A stretch of 33,227 bases of DNA from an uncultured Eubacteriales bacterium (GCA_900321515.1 ONWI01000026.1:1-33227); one strand, 5' to 3'; counted from the first letter of the stretch, positions 24,353 to 32,805 are shown. Notes: generated by a model not told the origin, from the sequence alone. A program made the numbers and translations.

Positions 24353-24970
24353 TTATTTGAAGAAAAGCGGCAGAGCTTCTAAGTAGATGATGTCGTCTCT
24401 GTCCTTTGCGTCGCCCTCGGCAAGCACAGCGCACTTTGCCACGATATTGCTGCCGGCTTTTTCGGCAAGCGTGACGACAGCGTTGAGGGAACCTCCTGTA
24501 CTTATGACGTCGTCGAGAACGACTACTCTTTTGCCCTTGAGTTCGGCTGCATCGTCCTCACTGAGATAGAGCTTCTGAAGACTCTGTGTGGTTATGGACT
24601 GATCGTCAACGCTCAGTGCGTTGCCCATGTAGACCTTGAGCCCCTTGCGCGCCACGATGTATTTCTTGCCCGACTGACGGGACATTTCGTAAGCCAGAGG
24701 AATGCTCTTTGCCTCTGGGGTAAGGATAAGGTCGAATTCCGGGAGCTTGGCGAGAAGCGCTTCCGCCGACTTCTCGGTGACCTCTACGTCGCCGAATAGA
24801 ATGAAAGCGGCGATGTCAATCTTGTCATTTACGGCGAATTTCTTCAGCTGACGTTTGCAGCCCGCGATAGTGATCTCATAGTAATCGTTCATCTTGGTCA
24901 AGTCCTTTTCAGTTGTTTTTTCGGCAGCATCAACGGCAGCCGTTTTTTTGTGCTTAAAAAGTCCAAACAT
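24353..24970 (-). CDS. Phosphoribosyltransferase family protein
   Basis: A 205-aa cytoplasmic protein with a type I phosphoribosyltransferase fold. The PRPP-binding loop is RVVVLDDVISTGGS (148-161). Upstream are the hood-side LILTPEAKSIPLAYEMSRQ (81-99) and ARKGLKVYMGNA (107-118). It resembles Clostridia adenine/xanthine phosphoribosyltransferase-like proteins, so it probably makes a purine nucleotide from a free base and PRPP, but the base is not certain. The ATG at 24970 is three bases after the HIT stop with no clear ribosome site. An internal ATG at 24892 (MNDYYEITIAGC) has AAAAGGA ten bases upstream and matches the usual family start, so the Lys/Ala-rich first 26 residues may be untranslated. 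Confidence 0.82.
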   Translation of the reverse strand: MFGLFKHKKTAAVDAAEKTTEKDLTKMNDYYEITIAGCKRQLKKFAVNDKIDIAAFILFGDVEVTEKSAEALLAKLPEFDLILTPEAKSIPLAYEMSRQSGKKYIVARKGLKVYMGNALSVDDQSITTQSLQKLYLSEDDAAELKGKRVVVLDDVISTGGSLNAVVTLAEKAGSNIVAKCAVLAEGDAKDRDDIIYLEALPLFFK

Positions 24971-24973
24971 AAT

Positions 24974-25315
24974 TTACGCCATCTTTTCCGGCAGCTTCTT
25001 GCCGCCCAAAATATGAAAATGAATGTGGCTGACGCTCTGACAGCCGTCCTCACCGCTGTTGGTGACGACTCGGAAGCCGTTGTCAAGCCCCTGCTCCTTG
25101 GCAATCTTTGCGATGATCTCAAAGATGTGCGCAATAGCCGCGCTGTTTTCCGGTGTGATATCTGCGGCCGAATCGGCGATGTGTTCCTTGGGGATAACCA
25201 GAATATGCACAGGAGCCATGGGATTGATGTCCTTGAAAGCCAGTACAGATTCGTCCTCATAGACCTTAGTCGAGGGAATTTCGCCGGCAGCGATCTTGCA
25301 GAATAAGCAATCCAT
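24974..25315 (-). CDS. HIT family protein (HINT-like nucleotide hydrolase)
   Basis: A 113-aa cytoplasmic protein of normal HINT length. HINT enzymes hydrolyse adenosine phosphoramidates and aminoacyl-adenylates. The histidine triad is SHIHFHILGG (96-105; His97, 99, 101). Cys3 and Cys6 with further His residues fit the zinc site of the bacterial HinT group. AAGGAAG precedes the ATG. It is the first gene of an operon with the phosphoribosyltransferase and comEC and has a near-consensus promoter. Confidence 0.95.
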   Translation of the reverse strand: MDCLFCKIAAGEIPSTKVYEDESVLAFKDINPMAPVHILVIPKEHIADSAADITPENSAAIAHIFEIIAKIAKEQGLDNGFRVVTNSGEDGCQSVSHIHFHILGGKKLPEKMA

Positions 25316-25384
25316 TTTTTATTCTTCCTTTCAATATAATAATATCAGGATAATACAATTAAATATGATGAAATTCACAAGACA

Positions 25385-25413
25385 ATTTTAGCATTTTAAC
25401 GCGGCATTGTCAA
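25385..25413 (-). promoter_or_regulatory. Promoter for the HIT operon
   Basis: On the - strand: TTGACA (25413-25408), 17 bp, TAAAAT (25390-25385), about 70 bp before the HIT start. Confidence 0.75.
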
Positions 25414-25468
25414 TAAATATTTGCAATTATCTCTTATTATTTGAAGATATCGGATTGAATTAACTCTG

Positions 25469-26296
25469 TTATGACCCTGCGCTCTCGTATGCGTCGAGTC
25501 CCTTGTGCCAGATGAACAGGGCGACGGCAAGAAGTGTCAGGGCGGCGATGACGGGGGCGAGAATGCTGAAAACTGGCTGAGTATGACGCAGCAGGTAGCT
25601 TGCGGGATAGTATGATGTGAGGGCAAACGGAATGACGTATGTCACCGCGCCCCGCACGGATCGGCTGTAAATGCTGACCGGGTACTGTGAGAATTGATTC
25701 AGGTTGTAAACTGCTTCTAAGATATGTCCGCTTCGTTTGGTCCAGAAAGCTATCGAGCCGAATATCGTCTTGATTGCGACGTAGATCAGCGTTCCGAATA
25801 TTATGGCAATCAGCGCAAGGGGGATATCGTACCACACGAATGGCAGGTTGATGTGCCTGAGAGATGTCACGATAAGAGCGATTCCCACAATCAGCTTGCC
25901 GAACGCATCCACCTGAAATTCCTCCACCGTAACAATTAGCAGAGTATTTATCGGTCGTGTGAGGTATTTGTCAAATTCCCCCTTGCGGATCATCCAATAG
26001 CTGACATTCCATATGTTGTCGAAAAAGAGATGATCCAGGCCGTTTGGAAATAGCGAAAAGCCGTATATAAACAGCACTTCATAATATCCCCAGCCTCGGA
26101 GATTTTCCACTCTGCCGAAGATAATGGCAAGAAACGCTATGTTTATCACCTGTTCTATCAGGAAACCCACAGCACCGGTCACGAAGTCGATCTTGTACTC
26201 CATGAGTTTTTTGAGATGCAGCGCCGCAAACATTCTCTGAAGCCGAAATGCCCGATGTATTCCCTTAAATAAATGCCTTGTACGATAATTCTTCAA
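25469..26296 (-). CDS. ABC-2 type transporter permease (DUF990/ABC2_membrane_6-like), second of two
   Basis: A 275-aa membrane protein with six predicted segments (about 40-60, 70-87, 125-145, 155-180, 210-225, 245-262). It resembles the DUF990 permeases that come as a pair with one ATPase. The motif MIRKGEFDKYLTRPIN (102-117) is typical of the family. The TTG at 26296 is used because GAAGGG lies five bases upstream; the next ATG (residue 22) has no ribosome site. It follows the first permease by 53 bp. Substrate unknown. Confidence 0.85.
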   Translation of the reverse strand: MKNYRTRHLFKGIHRAFRLQRMFAALHLKKLMEYKIDFVTGAVGFLIEQVINIAFLAIIFGRVENLRGWGYYEVLFIYGFSLFPNGLDHLFFDNIWNVSYWMIRKGEFDKYLTRPINTLLIVTVEEFQVDAFGKLIVGIALIVTSLRHINLPFVWYDIPLALIAIIFGTLIYVAIKTIFGSIAFWTKRSGHILEAVYNLNQFSQYPVSIYSRSVRGAVTYVIPFALTSYYPASYLLRHTQPVFSILAPVIAALTLLAVALFIWHKGLDAYESAGS

Positions 26297-26349
26297 AATA
26301 TCCCTTCTTTATTTATTTTTCGCTGTTGAGCAGGCCTCTTAGAGTGCCT

Positions 26350-27186
26350 TTATCCTCCCTGAACGGAGACGTGGCGCAGGGCTGTGGAGAGAATGAATTT
26401 TGAGATGAGGTAGAACCCTATGACCCAGCCGAACTGAATGGCAAGGTGCAGGGCGATTTCGCCTCCGGAATACTTGCCCATGTAGATCATCACTGGCGTG
26501 TAGCAAAGCGAAGAGAAGGGCATCCATTCCAGTACCTTCCGCAGTCCGTCCGGCATCAGTGCGAGAGGAACTACCGCGCCCGAAACAAAGCGCAGTATTC
26601 CGGATTTGATGATGTTGAAGCCCCAGAGATTTTTGAGGAAGAAAGCCATGAACCCAAAACAGACGTTCATGTAGAAGGAGAAGAGATAGCTCATCACCAT
26701 GCTCAGAAGATACAGCAGGAACGAGGTTATGTCAAACGCGAATCCGCCATACGCGTGGAATTTGTAGATTTCCACGCCGATCACCACCGGAGCGAATATC
26801 ATTGAGAAGATGAGCAGTTTCCAGCCGATCTCGGTAAAGAGAAACGTGCTGTGAAATCCGACCGGCTTGATAAGGCGCATGGCGATATTCCCGTCTTTGA
26901 CCTCTTCGCCTACGTCATAGGAACCGTCGCTGTCGGTGAGGAAATTTGTCAGCGCCGTGATGAAGAGGAACACAGTCATATCGGTCATGGTGAAGCCGTT
27001 TATCATTCCCTCACCGGATGAACTGTAGACTGCAAACCAGATGTAATACATCACCAGACAGTATACGATACTGCCGAAAAAAAACGCTATGAAATTAGTG
27101 CGGTAAATCATTGCCGTCTGAATACCCGACCGCATGAACGGCAGGTAAGTATTCAGGTATTTTTTGATGGATTTGAACGGGTGCAT
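26350..27186 (-). CDS. ABC-2 type transporter permease (DUF990-like), first of two
   Basis: A 278-aa membrane protein with about six hydrophobic segments. The block VKDGNIAMRLIKPVGF corresponds to the KGEFDKYLTRPIN block of the other permease, so the two probably form the heterodimeric membrane part. The ATG at 27186 has AGGAG eight to nine bases upstream; the frame is open for a further 56 codons but these overlap the esterase gene and lack a ribosome site. The ATPase is probably the gene at 31151-32185. It is 19 bp downstream of the esterase gene. Confidence 0.86.
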   Translation of the reverse strand: MHPFKSIKKYLNTYLPFMRSGIQTAMIYRTNFIAFFFGSIVYCLVMYYIWFAVYSSSGEGMINGFTMTDMTVFLFITALTNFLTDSDGSYDVGEEVKDGNIAMRLIKPVGFHSTFLFTEIGWKLLIFSMIFAPVVIGVEIYKFHAYGGFAFDITSFLLYLLSMVMSYLFSFYMNVCFGFMAFFLKNLWGFNIIKSGILRFVSGAVVPLALMPDGLRKVLEWMPFSSLCYTPVMIYMGKYSGGEIALHLAIQFGWVIGFYLISKFILSTALRHVSVQGG

Positions 27187-27205
27187 GTTGGATGCTCCTT
27201 TATAC

Positions 27206-27985
27206 TCACAGCTTAAATTTGAAGACTGCCCTTCGCAGGGCTTCGTTGAAGCAGAGAAAGTCGTGCTTTGCCTGCCACTGTTCAAATGTGTAGTCAATGC
27301 CGATTTGGTCAAGTTCTTTGGCGAAACTGATATGATCGGGGTAGAATTTATCATCTGTTCCGCAGGTCATGTAGATTTCCGGCAGGATTCCCTTTTGCCT
27401 GGCAGATTTGGCAAGTTCGGTCAGTTCGTATTCCGGCAGCCACTCCAAATCCTCTCCGAAGACAGAGGGAATGTCGTTAGCCAGCTGCTGTCCGAAAAGC
27501 CGTGTCGCTTCTTCGATGCCGTGCTCCTTCATGAAAGCAAGGTCGTTCCTGATAAAAAGACAGCCCGATGAAAACGCGCCGCACATTCCGTACTGCTCCG
27601 GTTTGGTGAGCGCGCATTTCAAAGCGCCGTAGCCTCCCATCGAAGCGCCCATGACGGCGGTGTTTTCACGGTCGGCGGAAATATTGAAGACGCTGCGGCA
27701 AATCTGCGGCAGCTCTTCCGTGATGAATGTGAAGTAGCGGAAGCCGTGCTTCATGTCAGTGTAAATGCTTCGTCCCGCGTCCGGCAAAATGTAGATCGTA
27801 TTGCCTCCCATGGCGTAGACCGGCAGCATGGAATAATCCAGCCAGCTGCTTGAATTGCCTCTGAGTCCGTGCAGAATATATGCGATCTTGTAAGGAGTAT
27901 CCTGCATAAGGTTATTTGGGGTGATGATGGATACAGGAGTGTCCATTTCGAGTATATTTGAATAAATCGTTCCGCTGAGTCTCAT
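27206..27985 (-). CDS. Esterase family protein (EstA/esterase D-like alpha/beta hydrolase)
   Basis: A 259-aa cytoplasmic alpha/beta hydrolase. The oxyanion segment is ILHGLRG (37-43), the nucleophile elbow GASMGG (113-118, Ser115), the acid is in CGTDD (Asp211 or 212) and the base is His241 in AKHDF. This is the pattern of tributyrin esterase and S-formylglutathione hydrolase relatives. Its ATG overlaps the stop of the adenosine-deaminase-like gene (ATGA), with GGAGGTAA upstream, so the two are translationally coupled. No signal peptide. Substrate not assignable. Confidence 0.9.
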   Translation of the reverse strand: MRLSGTIYSNILEMDTPVSIITPNNLMQDTPYKIAYILHGLRGNSSSWLDYSMLPVYAMGGNTIYILPDAGRSIYTDMKHGFRYFTFITEELPQICRSVFNISADRENTAVMGASMGGYGALKCALTKPEQYGMCGAFSSGCLFIRNDLAFMKEHGIEEATRLFGQQLANDIPSVFGEDLEWLPEYELTELAKSARQKGILPEIYMTCGTDDKFYPDHISFAKELDQIGIDYTFEQWQAKHDFLCFNEALRRAVFKFKL

Positions 27986-28926
27986 AGAGAATTACCTCCA
28001 TAGGATTTTATTCTGATGTCATTCAGTTCCTCTGCGGTAAGGCAGCGGGAACGGTACAGACGCAGATATTCTTTGGATACGTCGGAATCAAATATCAGCA
28101 CATCGTCGGAATTGATGGTGACGTCGATCCCGTGACGGTAAAGTTTTGCTATAGGGTGACCGGCGATGTCTGGTACCCTGCCCAAGAGAAAATTGCTGGA
28201 CGGCGTGATGTTGAGCCGTATTTTATTATTGGCAAGGTAATCCATCACTTCCTCGTCATTGACGGCAGCTATGCCGTGTTGCACTTCATCCAGATGAAGT
28301 GCCCTGACAGCGGTTAGAATATCCTGTGCCGTTCCCCATTCGCCAACGTGGGCTTTGAGTACCAATCCGTCGTCGGCAGCCTCGCGGTAAATGGGAATGA
28401 AGTTTTCAATCGGCTGAGCCAGCTCATCGCCGTAGAGGTCGATGGAATAAAATTCCTCTCGTCCTCTGAATTTTTTAAAGCAGTCCTCCAGGTAGTCGAT
28501 CGGGCAGTGACGCGACAGCCCGATTTGCAGACGAAGCTCGATTTCAGGGGCAATGCGATGGTGGATTTCCTGAAAAGCGTATATCAGCTCGCTCACATCA
28601 TTGTGGAAGAATTCACCCAGTCCCCATACGTCCTCTCCGATTTCCAGCATGGTAATGCCGTCGTATTTCGCTTGAACAAAGGTTGCTTCAATCAGAAAAC
28701 GCCGTCCTTCGGGACTGTTGAAATGTTTACCGATGTATCTGCAATTCCATTCGTCCATCTCGCGCATAGAGGCAAGCGGTCGTGTCACAGGGTTTACCTT
28801 GTGTCCTGTCTTTTGGAAAATGTAGTCCCTGTTGCCCCCGAGCACAAAATGACTGTGCAGGTCGGTTTTCGGTATTTTCCGGATGTTTTCCAGATTTTCA
28901 CTTTTGAGAGCATCCACAAAATTCAT
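27982..28926 (-). CDS. Adenosine deaminase-like metal-dependent deaminase
   Basis: A 314-aa TIM-barrel protein of the adenosine/AMP deaminase superfamily. Metal ligands fit His24 and His26 (TDLHSHF), His193 (KAHVGE, with catalytic Glu196), and Asp274 or Asp275 in NSDDV; His217 in VQHGIAA is the catalytic histidine. The spacing and order are those of adenosine deaminase, but the first block lacks the usual LHxHLDG and the last block has SDDV not TDDP. So the substrate may differ (adenosine, adenine or a modified nucleoside). AAGGA lies eight bases before the ATG. First gene of the operon with the esterase and both permeases. Confidence 0.85.
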   Translation of the reverse strand: MNFVDALKSENLENIRKIPKTDLHSHFVLGGNRDYIFQKTGHKVNPVTRPLASMREMDEWNCRYIGKHFNSPEGRRFLIEATFVQAKYDGITMLEIGEDVWGLGEFFHNDVSELIYAFQEIHHRIAPEIELRLQIGLSRHCPIDYLEDCFKKFRGREEFYSIDLYGDELAQPIENFIPIYREAADDGLVLKAHVGEWGTAQDILTAVRALHLDEVQHGIAAVNDEEVMDYLANNKIRLNITPSSNFLLGRVPDIAGHPIAKLYRHGIDVTINSDDVLIFDSDVSKEYLRLYRSRCLTAEELNDIRIKSYGGNSL

Positions 28927-28956
28927 TGTAATATCCTTTCAAAATCATGTGGCAGG

Positions 28957-28985
28957 TTGACACTGTGCCAATTGTCATTTATAAT
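28957..28985 (+). promoter_or_regulatory. Consensus promoter for the SPFH gene
   Basis: TTGACA (28957-28962), 17 bp, TATAAT (28980-28985), 38 bp before the ATG. It lies between divergent genes; no good promoter was found for the deaminase direction. Confidence 0.8.
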
Positions 28986-29023
28986 AAAGCCGTAGTGTAA
29001 TCTATTGACAGGAGGTTTGAAAA

Positions 29024-30175
29024 ATGGGTATTATCAAAGCTGTTACAGGAGCTGTCGGCGGCGTTATGGCGGATCAATGGCTGGAAATGTATTACTGCGA
29101 CAGCATTCCGCAGGGAATTCTTGCGATCAGAGGCAAGAAGCATGTCAGTGAGCGCAGTTCCAACACTAAGGGCGATGAGAACGTTATAAGCGACGGCTCG
29201 GTTATTGTGGTGAATGAAGGGCAAAGCGCCATTGCAGTTGAGCAGGGTAAGGTTATCGGCTGCTACGCCCAGCCTGGCGAACATGTATTTCACGGCGGTC
29301 GCGCAAGCATATTTTCCTGCGGCGGCGTGAAGGGAATAGGGAAGGAGATATTCAGCCGAGTCGGTTTTGGCGGCGACGTTGCCATTCATCAGTACATCCT
29401 GTATATTGACATGAAGGAGCAGATGGGCAATCCCTTCACGGTCTCCTTCCCGATTTGTGTGACAGATGACGGGATTGGTATGCAATTGACCGCAACCGCG
29501 AAAGTAAAGGGCGTCTTTTCATTCAGGATAACTGAGCCGGGGACCTTTTATCAGAAAATATTCAGAGGCGCTTCTGGTACAATGACTGTGAGAGATGTGC
29601 TTCCCCAGCTTCAGGCAGAATATGCCACTGCTATGATGGAAGCGTCCGCGAAGCTCTTCGCGGGTTCACTCAGGCTGTCCGATATGCCGGGCAAGGTGGC
29701 TCAGATAGCCGACGCGGTGAGTGAGTGCATGACCGAAAAATGGGTGGGACTGCGTGGCTTCACGGTTGTTTCCACCGCGATTGAGAGTCTGACGGTCTGT
29801 GACGAGGACATGCGGGAAATTCAGACTGTTCAGCGTAGCAAGATTCTCCGCGACCCGACTATGGCTGCGGCGGCGCTGACCGGTGCCCAGGCGGAAGCAA
29901 TGACTGAGGCCGCGCGGAATGAGAATGGCGGCTTTGTCGCCGTGAGAGCGTTTTATCCGCCCGCTCCGGTCAATCCCGTTCCGTTGCCGAATGTAGCTTC
30001 AGCGCCGGAAGCCGGTAAATTGCCGAATGTTCCTGCCGCACCGAAACCTCAGCCTGCACAGAATATCTTTCTCTCGCCAGAGGATGAAAACAGACCAAGG
30101 CTGTGGTACTGCACGAACTGCCGTAAAATGATTACTTCAAAATTCTGTCCGGATTGCGGCGCGAAGCGCAAATAA
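29024..30175 (+). CDS. SPFH/band 7 domain protein with C-terminal zinc ribbon (YdjI-like)
   Basis: A 383-aa protein. The N-terminal Gly/Ala-rich stretch is short and amphipathic. The SPFH (band 7) domain (about 30-290) includes the pattern of the YdjI-type subgroup (GQSAIAVEQGKVIG, EPGTFYQKI), and an Ala/Pro-rich linker (about 305-350) leads to a zinc ribbon with Cys363, 366, 375 and 378. Such proteins form membrane-associated scaffolds. AGGAGG eight bases before the ATG and its own consensus promoter support the call. Its stop is only three bases from the stop of the facing acetyltransferase gene, leaving no room for a terminator. Confidence 0.88.
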   Translation: MGIIKAVTGAVGGVMADQWLEMYYCDSIPQGILAIRGKKHVSERSSNTKGDENVISDGSVIVVNEGQSAIAVEQGKVIGCYAQPGEHVFHGGRASIFSCGGVKGIGKEIFSRVGFGGDVAIHQYILYIDMKEQMGNPFTVSFPICVTDDGIGMQLTATAKVKGVFSFRITEPGTFYQKIFRGASGTMTVRDVLPQLQAEYATAMMEASAKLFAGSLRLSDMPGKVAQIADAVSECMTEKWVGLRGFTVVSTAIESLTVCDEDMREIQTVQRSKILRDPTMAAAALTGAQAEAMTEAARNENGGFVAVRAFYPPAPVNPVPLPNVASAPEAGKLPNVPAAPKPQPAQNIFLSPEDENRPRLWYCTNCRKMITSKFCPDCGAKRK

Positions 30176-30178
30176 TAA

Positions 30179-30619
30179 TCATTCCACTGTGAACTCAGTC
30201 CATTCGATATGGTTGTATTGCATAACGTCGTCAGAGAACTTCATGCCCAGTTTTTTATAAAATGGAACGGCATTTTCGTTTGCGATCAGATAAACCGCTA
30301 TATCCTTTTCACCGCCCGCGAGCTCGTGGGCGGTTTTCATCAATTCCCTGCCGATTCCCTGACGGGCATAATCGCGGTCAACGCCGAGGTCGGTCACATA
30401 CAGCCAGTAGGCGAAGTCGGTCAGACCCAGCAGCGCGCCCACTATTTTACCGTTTCCGTCAAGTGCGGCAAGGCTGATCGAAGCATTCTTCAGCAGGCGT
30501 GGAATCCTTTCCTCAAAGCGCTCCTTCGGATACTGGGAGCCGAGGTCTGTACGTTTTAAAAAGTCGATGTATTCCTCCGCCGTGAATCGGCGGTTTTCTA
30601 TTCTGATTTCATTATTCAT
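30179..30619 (-). CDS. GNAT family N-acetyltransferase
   Basis: A 146-aa GNAT-fold protein that should transfer acetyl from acetyl-CoA to an amino group. The CoA pyrophosphate motif is RQGIG (86-90) after the strand VTDLGVD; the C-terminal AVPFYKKLGMKF is the usual B motif. GGAGG lies nine bases before ATG 30619. The frame is open further upstream into the next gene but lacks a start with a ribosome site there. It starts four bases after the upstream acetyltransferase stop, in the ATPase operon. Substrate unknown. Confidence 0.9.
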   Translation of the reverse strand: MNNEIRIENRRFTAEEYIDFLKRTDLGSQYPKERFEERIPRLLKNASISLAALDGNGKIVGALLGLTDFAYWLYVTDLGVDRDYARQGIGRELMKTAHELAGGEKDIAVYLIANENAVPFYKKLGMKFSDDVMQYNHIEWTEFTVE

Positions 30620-30623
30620 TGAA

Positions 30624-31148
30624 TTATTCCTCCGTTTTGGCAGTAAACCTGAAGCGGCAGGTGGGACGTATCTCACCGTGATACATTGCGTTGCCTTCGA
30701 ATTCCATGACGAAGCCGCATTTTTCCATGACGCGGCGTGAAGCGCAGTTTTCGGCGGCGCATATTCCCATAATGTGGTCAAGACCGAATTGCTTCATTAT
30801 AACCGGCATGAATGCTTTTACCGCTTCGCTTGCGAAGCCTTTTCGGGCGAACGTCATTCCGATGTGGTAGCCGATTTCCCATTCTCCGTTTTCAAGCGGA
30901 ACAAGCTCAACATGACCGATGTTGCAGTCCTTTTCTTTGAGTATTACCGGATATACCTGAGGCGCTTCGGGATTGCCGTAATTTGCCGATAGATACTGAA
31001 TGGCATAAAGCGCGTCCTGCTCAGTTTCAAACACCTCGTCCGGCTGGAAACGACGGTTATTTTCATCAACTGACAGTTCGTGGACCGCCTGCGCCATATC
31101 GTCTGAAAAAGTCTGTATCAATAGCCTTTCCGATTCTGCAATTATCAT
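30624..31148 (-). CDS. GNAT family N-acetyltransferase, RimJ/RimL-like
   Basis: A 174-aa GNAT_3-type acetyltransferase. The CoA-binding segment is RKGFASEA (102-109) after WEIGYHIG, and NCASRRVMEKCGF (134-146) is the usual distal motif. It starts two bases after the ATPase stop, with GGAGGTGA inside the ATPase end as its ribosome site. Relatives acetylate ribosomal proteins or small amines; the actual target cannot be told. Confidence 0.9.
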   Translation of the reverse strand: MIIAESERLLIQTFSDDMAQAVHELSVDENNRRFQPDEVFETEQDALYAIQYLSANYGNPEAPQVYPVILKEKDCNIGHVELVPLENGEWEIGYHIGMTFARKGFASEAVKAFMPVIMKQFGLDHIMGICAAENCASRRVMEKCGFVMEFEGNAMYHGEIRPTCRFRFTAKTEE

Positions 31149-31150
31149 AT

Positions 31151-32185
31151 TCAGCTCACCTCCGCGTCTTTTTCCTGAACTTCGCCCTTATAAAGCCTTC
31201 GGATTATCTCCTCTATGTCAGCGTCTTTAAGATTAACGTCCTTGACATGCAGAGTTCCGAGTGTATAATTGAGTATTTTTTCTACAGGTATCTTATCGGT
31301 ATTAAAATTCACAGTGACCATAGTGCCTTCTGTCTTTACTGAAAGATCTCCCTCTTCAATCGAACTGTCGGCGAAGGCTCCTGCGTAATCCAACGCGGAT
31401 ACTGCGGATTTGTCTGCGGCTTCAAAATTGAGTTCGCGCATTTGTCCGTATTTCTGCTTCAGATTGTAAAGGCTGCCGTCATAGACCTTCTTGCCGTGAT
31501 CTATCATAACGATTCTCTTGCATAGCATGGAAATGTCGTCGAGGTCGTGGGTTGTGAGAATGACGGTGGTCCCTTCTTGCTGGTTGATATATGTGACAGC
31601 CTTTCGGATGTTGTCCTTGACTACAACGTCAAGACCGATGGTCGGTTCGTCGAGAAAGAGCACCTTCGGATTGTGCAGGAGCGAGGCTGCTATATCGGCA
31701 CGCATCCGCTGCCCGAGTGAAAGTGTGCGTACAGGCGTCTTGATGAAGGACTGAAGCTCCAGTACTTCATCGAGAAAAGCCATCTGCTTTTTGTAGCGAT
31801 CGTCGTCTATTTCATATATTTCCTTAAGCACGCTGTATGTTTCTCCCAGCGGGAGATCCCACCAGAGCTGTGTCCGCTGTCCGAACACCACTCCGATTTC
31901 CTTGACGTAGCGCTTGCGGTTTTTGCGCGGATTCTGTCCGTTGATTATGCAGCTTCCGCCGGTGGGAGTGAGAATTCCGGTGAGCATTTTGATGACGGTG
32001 GATTTGCCTGCGCCGTTCGGACCGATAAAGCCGAGTATCTCTCCTTTGTCCACATGGAATGAAATGTCGTCAACCGCCTTGACAATTTCGGTCTGCGGTC
32101 TGAACAGCGACTTTACGCTTCCCATAAGTCCGGGCTGTTTTATTGTCTTCTTGAAGTATTTTTCGAGGTTCTGCACATGTATCAT
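31151..32185 (-). CDS. ABC transporter ATP-binding protein (DUF990-associated type)
   Basis: A 344-aa cytoplasmic ATPase. Walker A is GPNGAGKST (55-63), the signature is LSLGQ (155-159), Walker B is VLFLDEP (175-181), and the switch His is 213 (TTHD). The N-terminal insertion with FRPQTEIVKAVDD before the first strand, and the C-terminal 110 residues, are typical of ATPases working with DUF990 permeases. Probably powers the two permeases at 25469-27186, although about 4 kb of other genes separate them. GGGAG precedes the ATG at 32185. First gene of a three-gene operon with two acetyltransferases. Confidence 0.93.
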   Translation of the reverse strand: MIHVQNLEKYFKKTIKQPGLMGSVKSLFRPQTEIVKAVDDISFHVDKGEILGFIGPNGAGKSTVIKMLTGILTPTGGSCIINGQNPRKNRKRYVKEIGVVFGQRTQLWWDLPLGETYSVLKEIYEIDDDRYKKQMAFLDEVLELQSFIKTPVRTLSLGQRMRADIAASLLHNPKVLFLDEPTIGLDVVVKDNIRKAVTYINQQEGTTVILTTHDLDDISMLCKRIVMIDHGKKVYDGSLYNLKQKYGQMRELNFEAADKSAVSALDYAGAFADSSIEEGDLSVKTEGTMVTVNFNTDKIPVEKILNYTLGTLHVKDVNLKDADIEEIIRRLYKGEVQEKDAEVS

Positions 32186-32224
32186 TTTTCTTGCGCTCCC
32201 TTGTTCGTTTGCATTGTTATATCT

Positions 32225-32253
32225 AATATATCATTGCAGAAGTTTTATTGCAA
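32225..32253 (-). promoter_or_regulatory. Candidate promoter for the ABC ATPase operon
   Basis: On the - strand: TTGCAA (32253-32248), 17 bp, TATATT (32230-32225), 40 bp before the ATG. The -35 matches four of six and the -10 five of six. Confidence 0.5.
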
Positions 32254-32347
32254 GTGCGGCAAGGGATTCTTTATCTTTTTTTTAGAAAATTTATTCTGAA
32301 CAGGCTCTTACAGTGACGGGGAGAACGGGGCGCAAAAAAACACCGCA

Positions 32348-32392
32348 AAATACCGCAGGGCCATGAGTAATAGTCATTGACCTGCGGTATTT
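32348..32392 (-). terminator. Terminator of the small gene at 32422-32694
   Basis: A perfect 12-bp stem, AAATACCGCAGG (32348-32359) with CCTGCGGTATTT (32381-32392), with an inner ATGA/TCAT pair. On the - strand it ends in TTTTGCGGTG and then a T7 run. It lies about 30 bp after the stop codon. Confidence 0.75.
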
Positions 32393-32421
32393 ATAGAGAC
32401 TGTTTAGTGAGGATTGCACTG

Positions 32422-32694
32422 TCAGATATAGCTTTCCGCTTCTTCACGGCTGAGTCCGTGTTCTTTCATGAGAATATCACGGAGCTTATCGTTGTCGTAG
32501 CCAAAGCTGCGCAGCAAGTCAACCGTGCCTTTTATGCTGCGATGTCCGGTACGCTCGGCGCCATTGCGCATTTCCTGCATCATGCCGGTCATCACTCTTT
32601 CGGTCATTTCACGATCACGGTATGGTGTAACGATATGCTGGTCACATTCCTGAGAAATATCCTCCGGGGTTGCTTTTTCATTTTCACTTAACAC
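32422..32694 (-). CDS. Small hypothetical protein
   Basis: A 90-aa protein, mostly helical by composition, with a charged Met-rich middle and an end resembling a short helical repeat (LRDILMKEHGLSREEAESYI). I recognise no family. The GTG at 32694 is chosen because GGGAAGG lies eight bases upstream. The frame is open to 32823 with ATGs at 32820 and 32739, but neither has a ribosome site. If the longer form is used, the protein has 105 or 132 residues. Followed by a good terminator. Confidence 0.55.
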   Translation of the reverse strand: MLSENEKATPEDISQECDQHIVTPYRDREMTERVMTGMMQEMRNGAERTGHRSIKGTVDLLRSFGYDNDKLRDILMKEHGLSREEAESYI

Positions 32695-32781
32695 TTTAAA
32701 AACCTTCCCTTCACTGTGAATATAGTGCAAACAGATCATACGCCGTCCAAGGATGAGTATGAAGCGTCCGGCACCATTAAT

Positions 32782-32805
32782 TCCGGAACGGCAAACAGTT
32801 CCGGA
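32782..32805. promoter_or_regulatory. Palindrome upstream of the small gene
   Basis: TCCGGAAC (32782-32789) and GTTCCGGA (32798-32805) form a perfect 8-bp inverted repeat with an 8-nt spacer, and CGTCCGG-type fragments flank it. This looks like a dimeric-repressor operator or a leader hairpin for the gene at 32422-32694. No repressor gene is in the window. Confidence 0.4.

Noticed and set aside
27187..27354. 56-codon N-terminal extension of the first permease
   Set aside because: It overlaps the esterase gene and lacks a ribosome site, while ATG 27186 has AGGAG at good spacing.
30620..30781. 54-codon N-terminal extension of the second acetyltransferase
   Set aside because: It lies inside the upstream acetyltransferase in another frame; ATG 30619 has GGAGG and fits the GNAT fold start.
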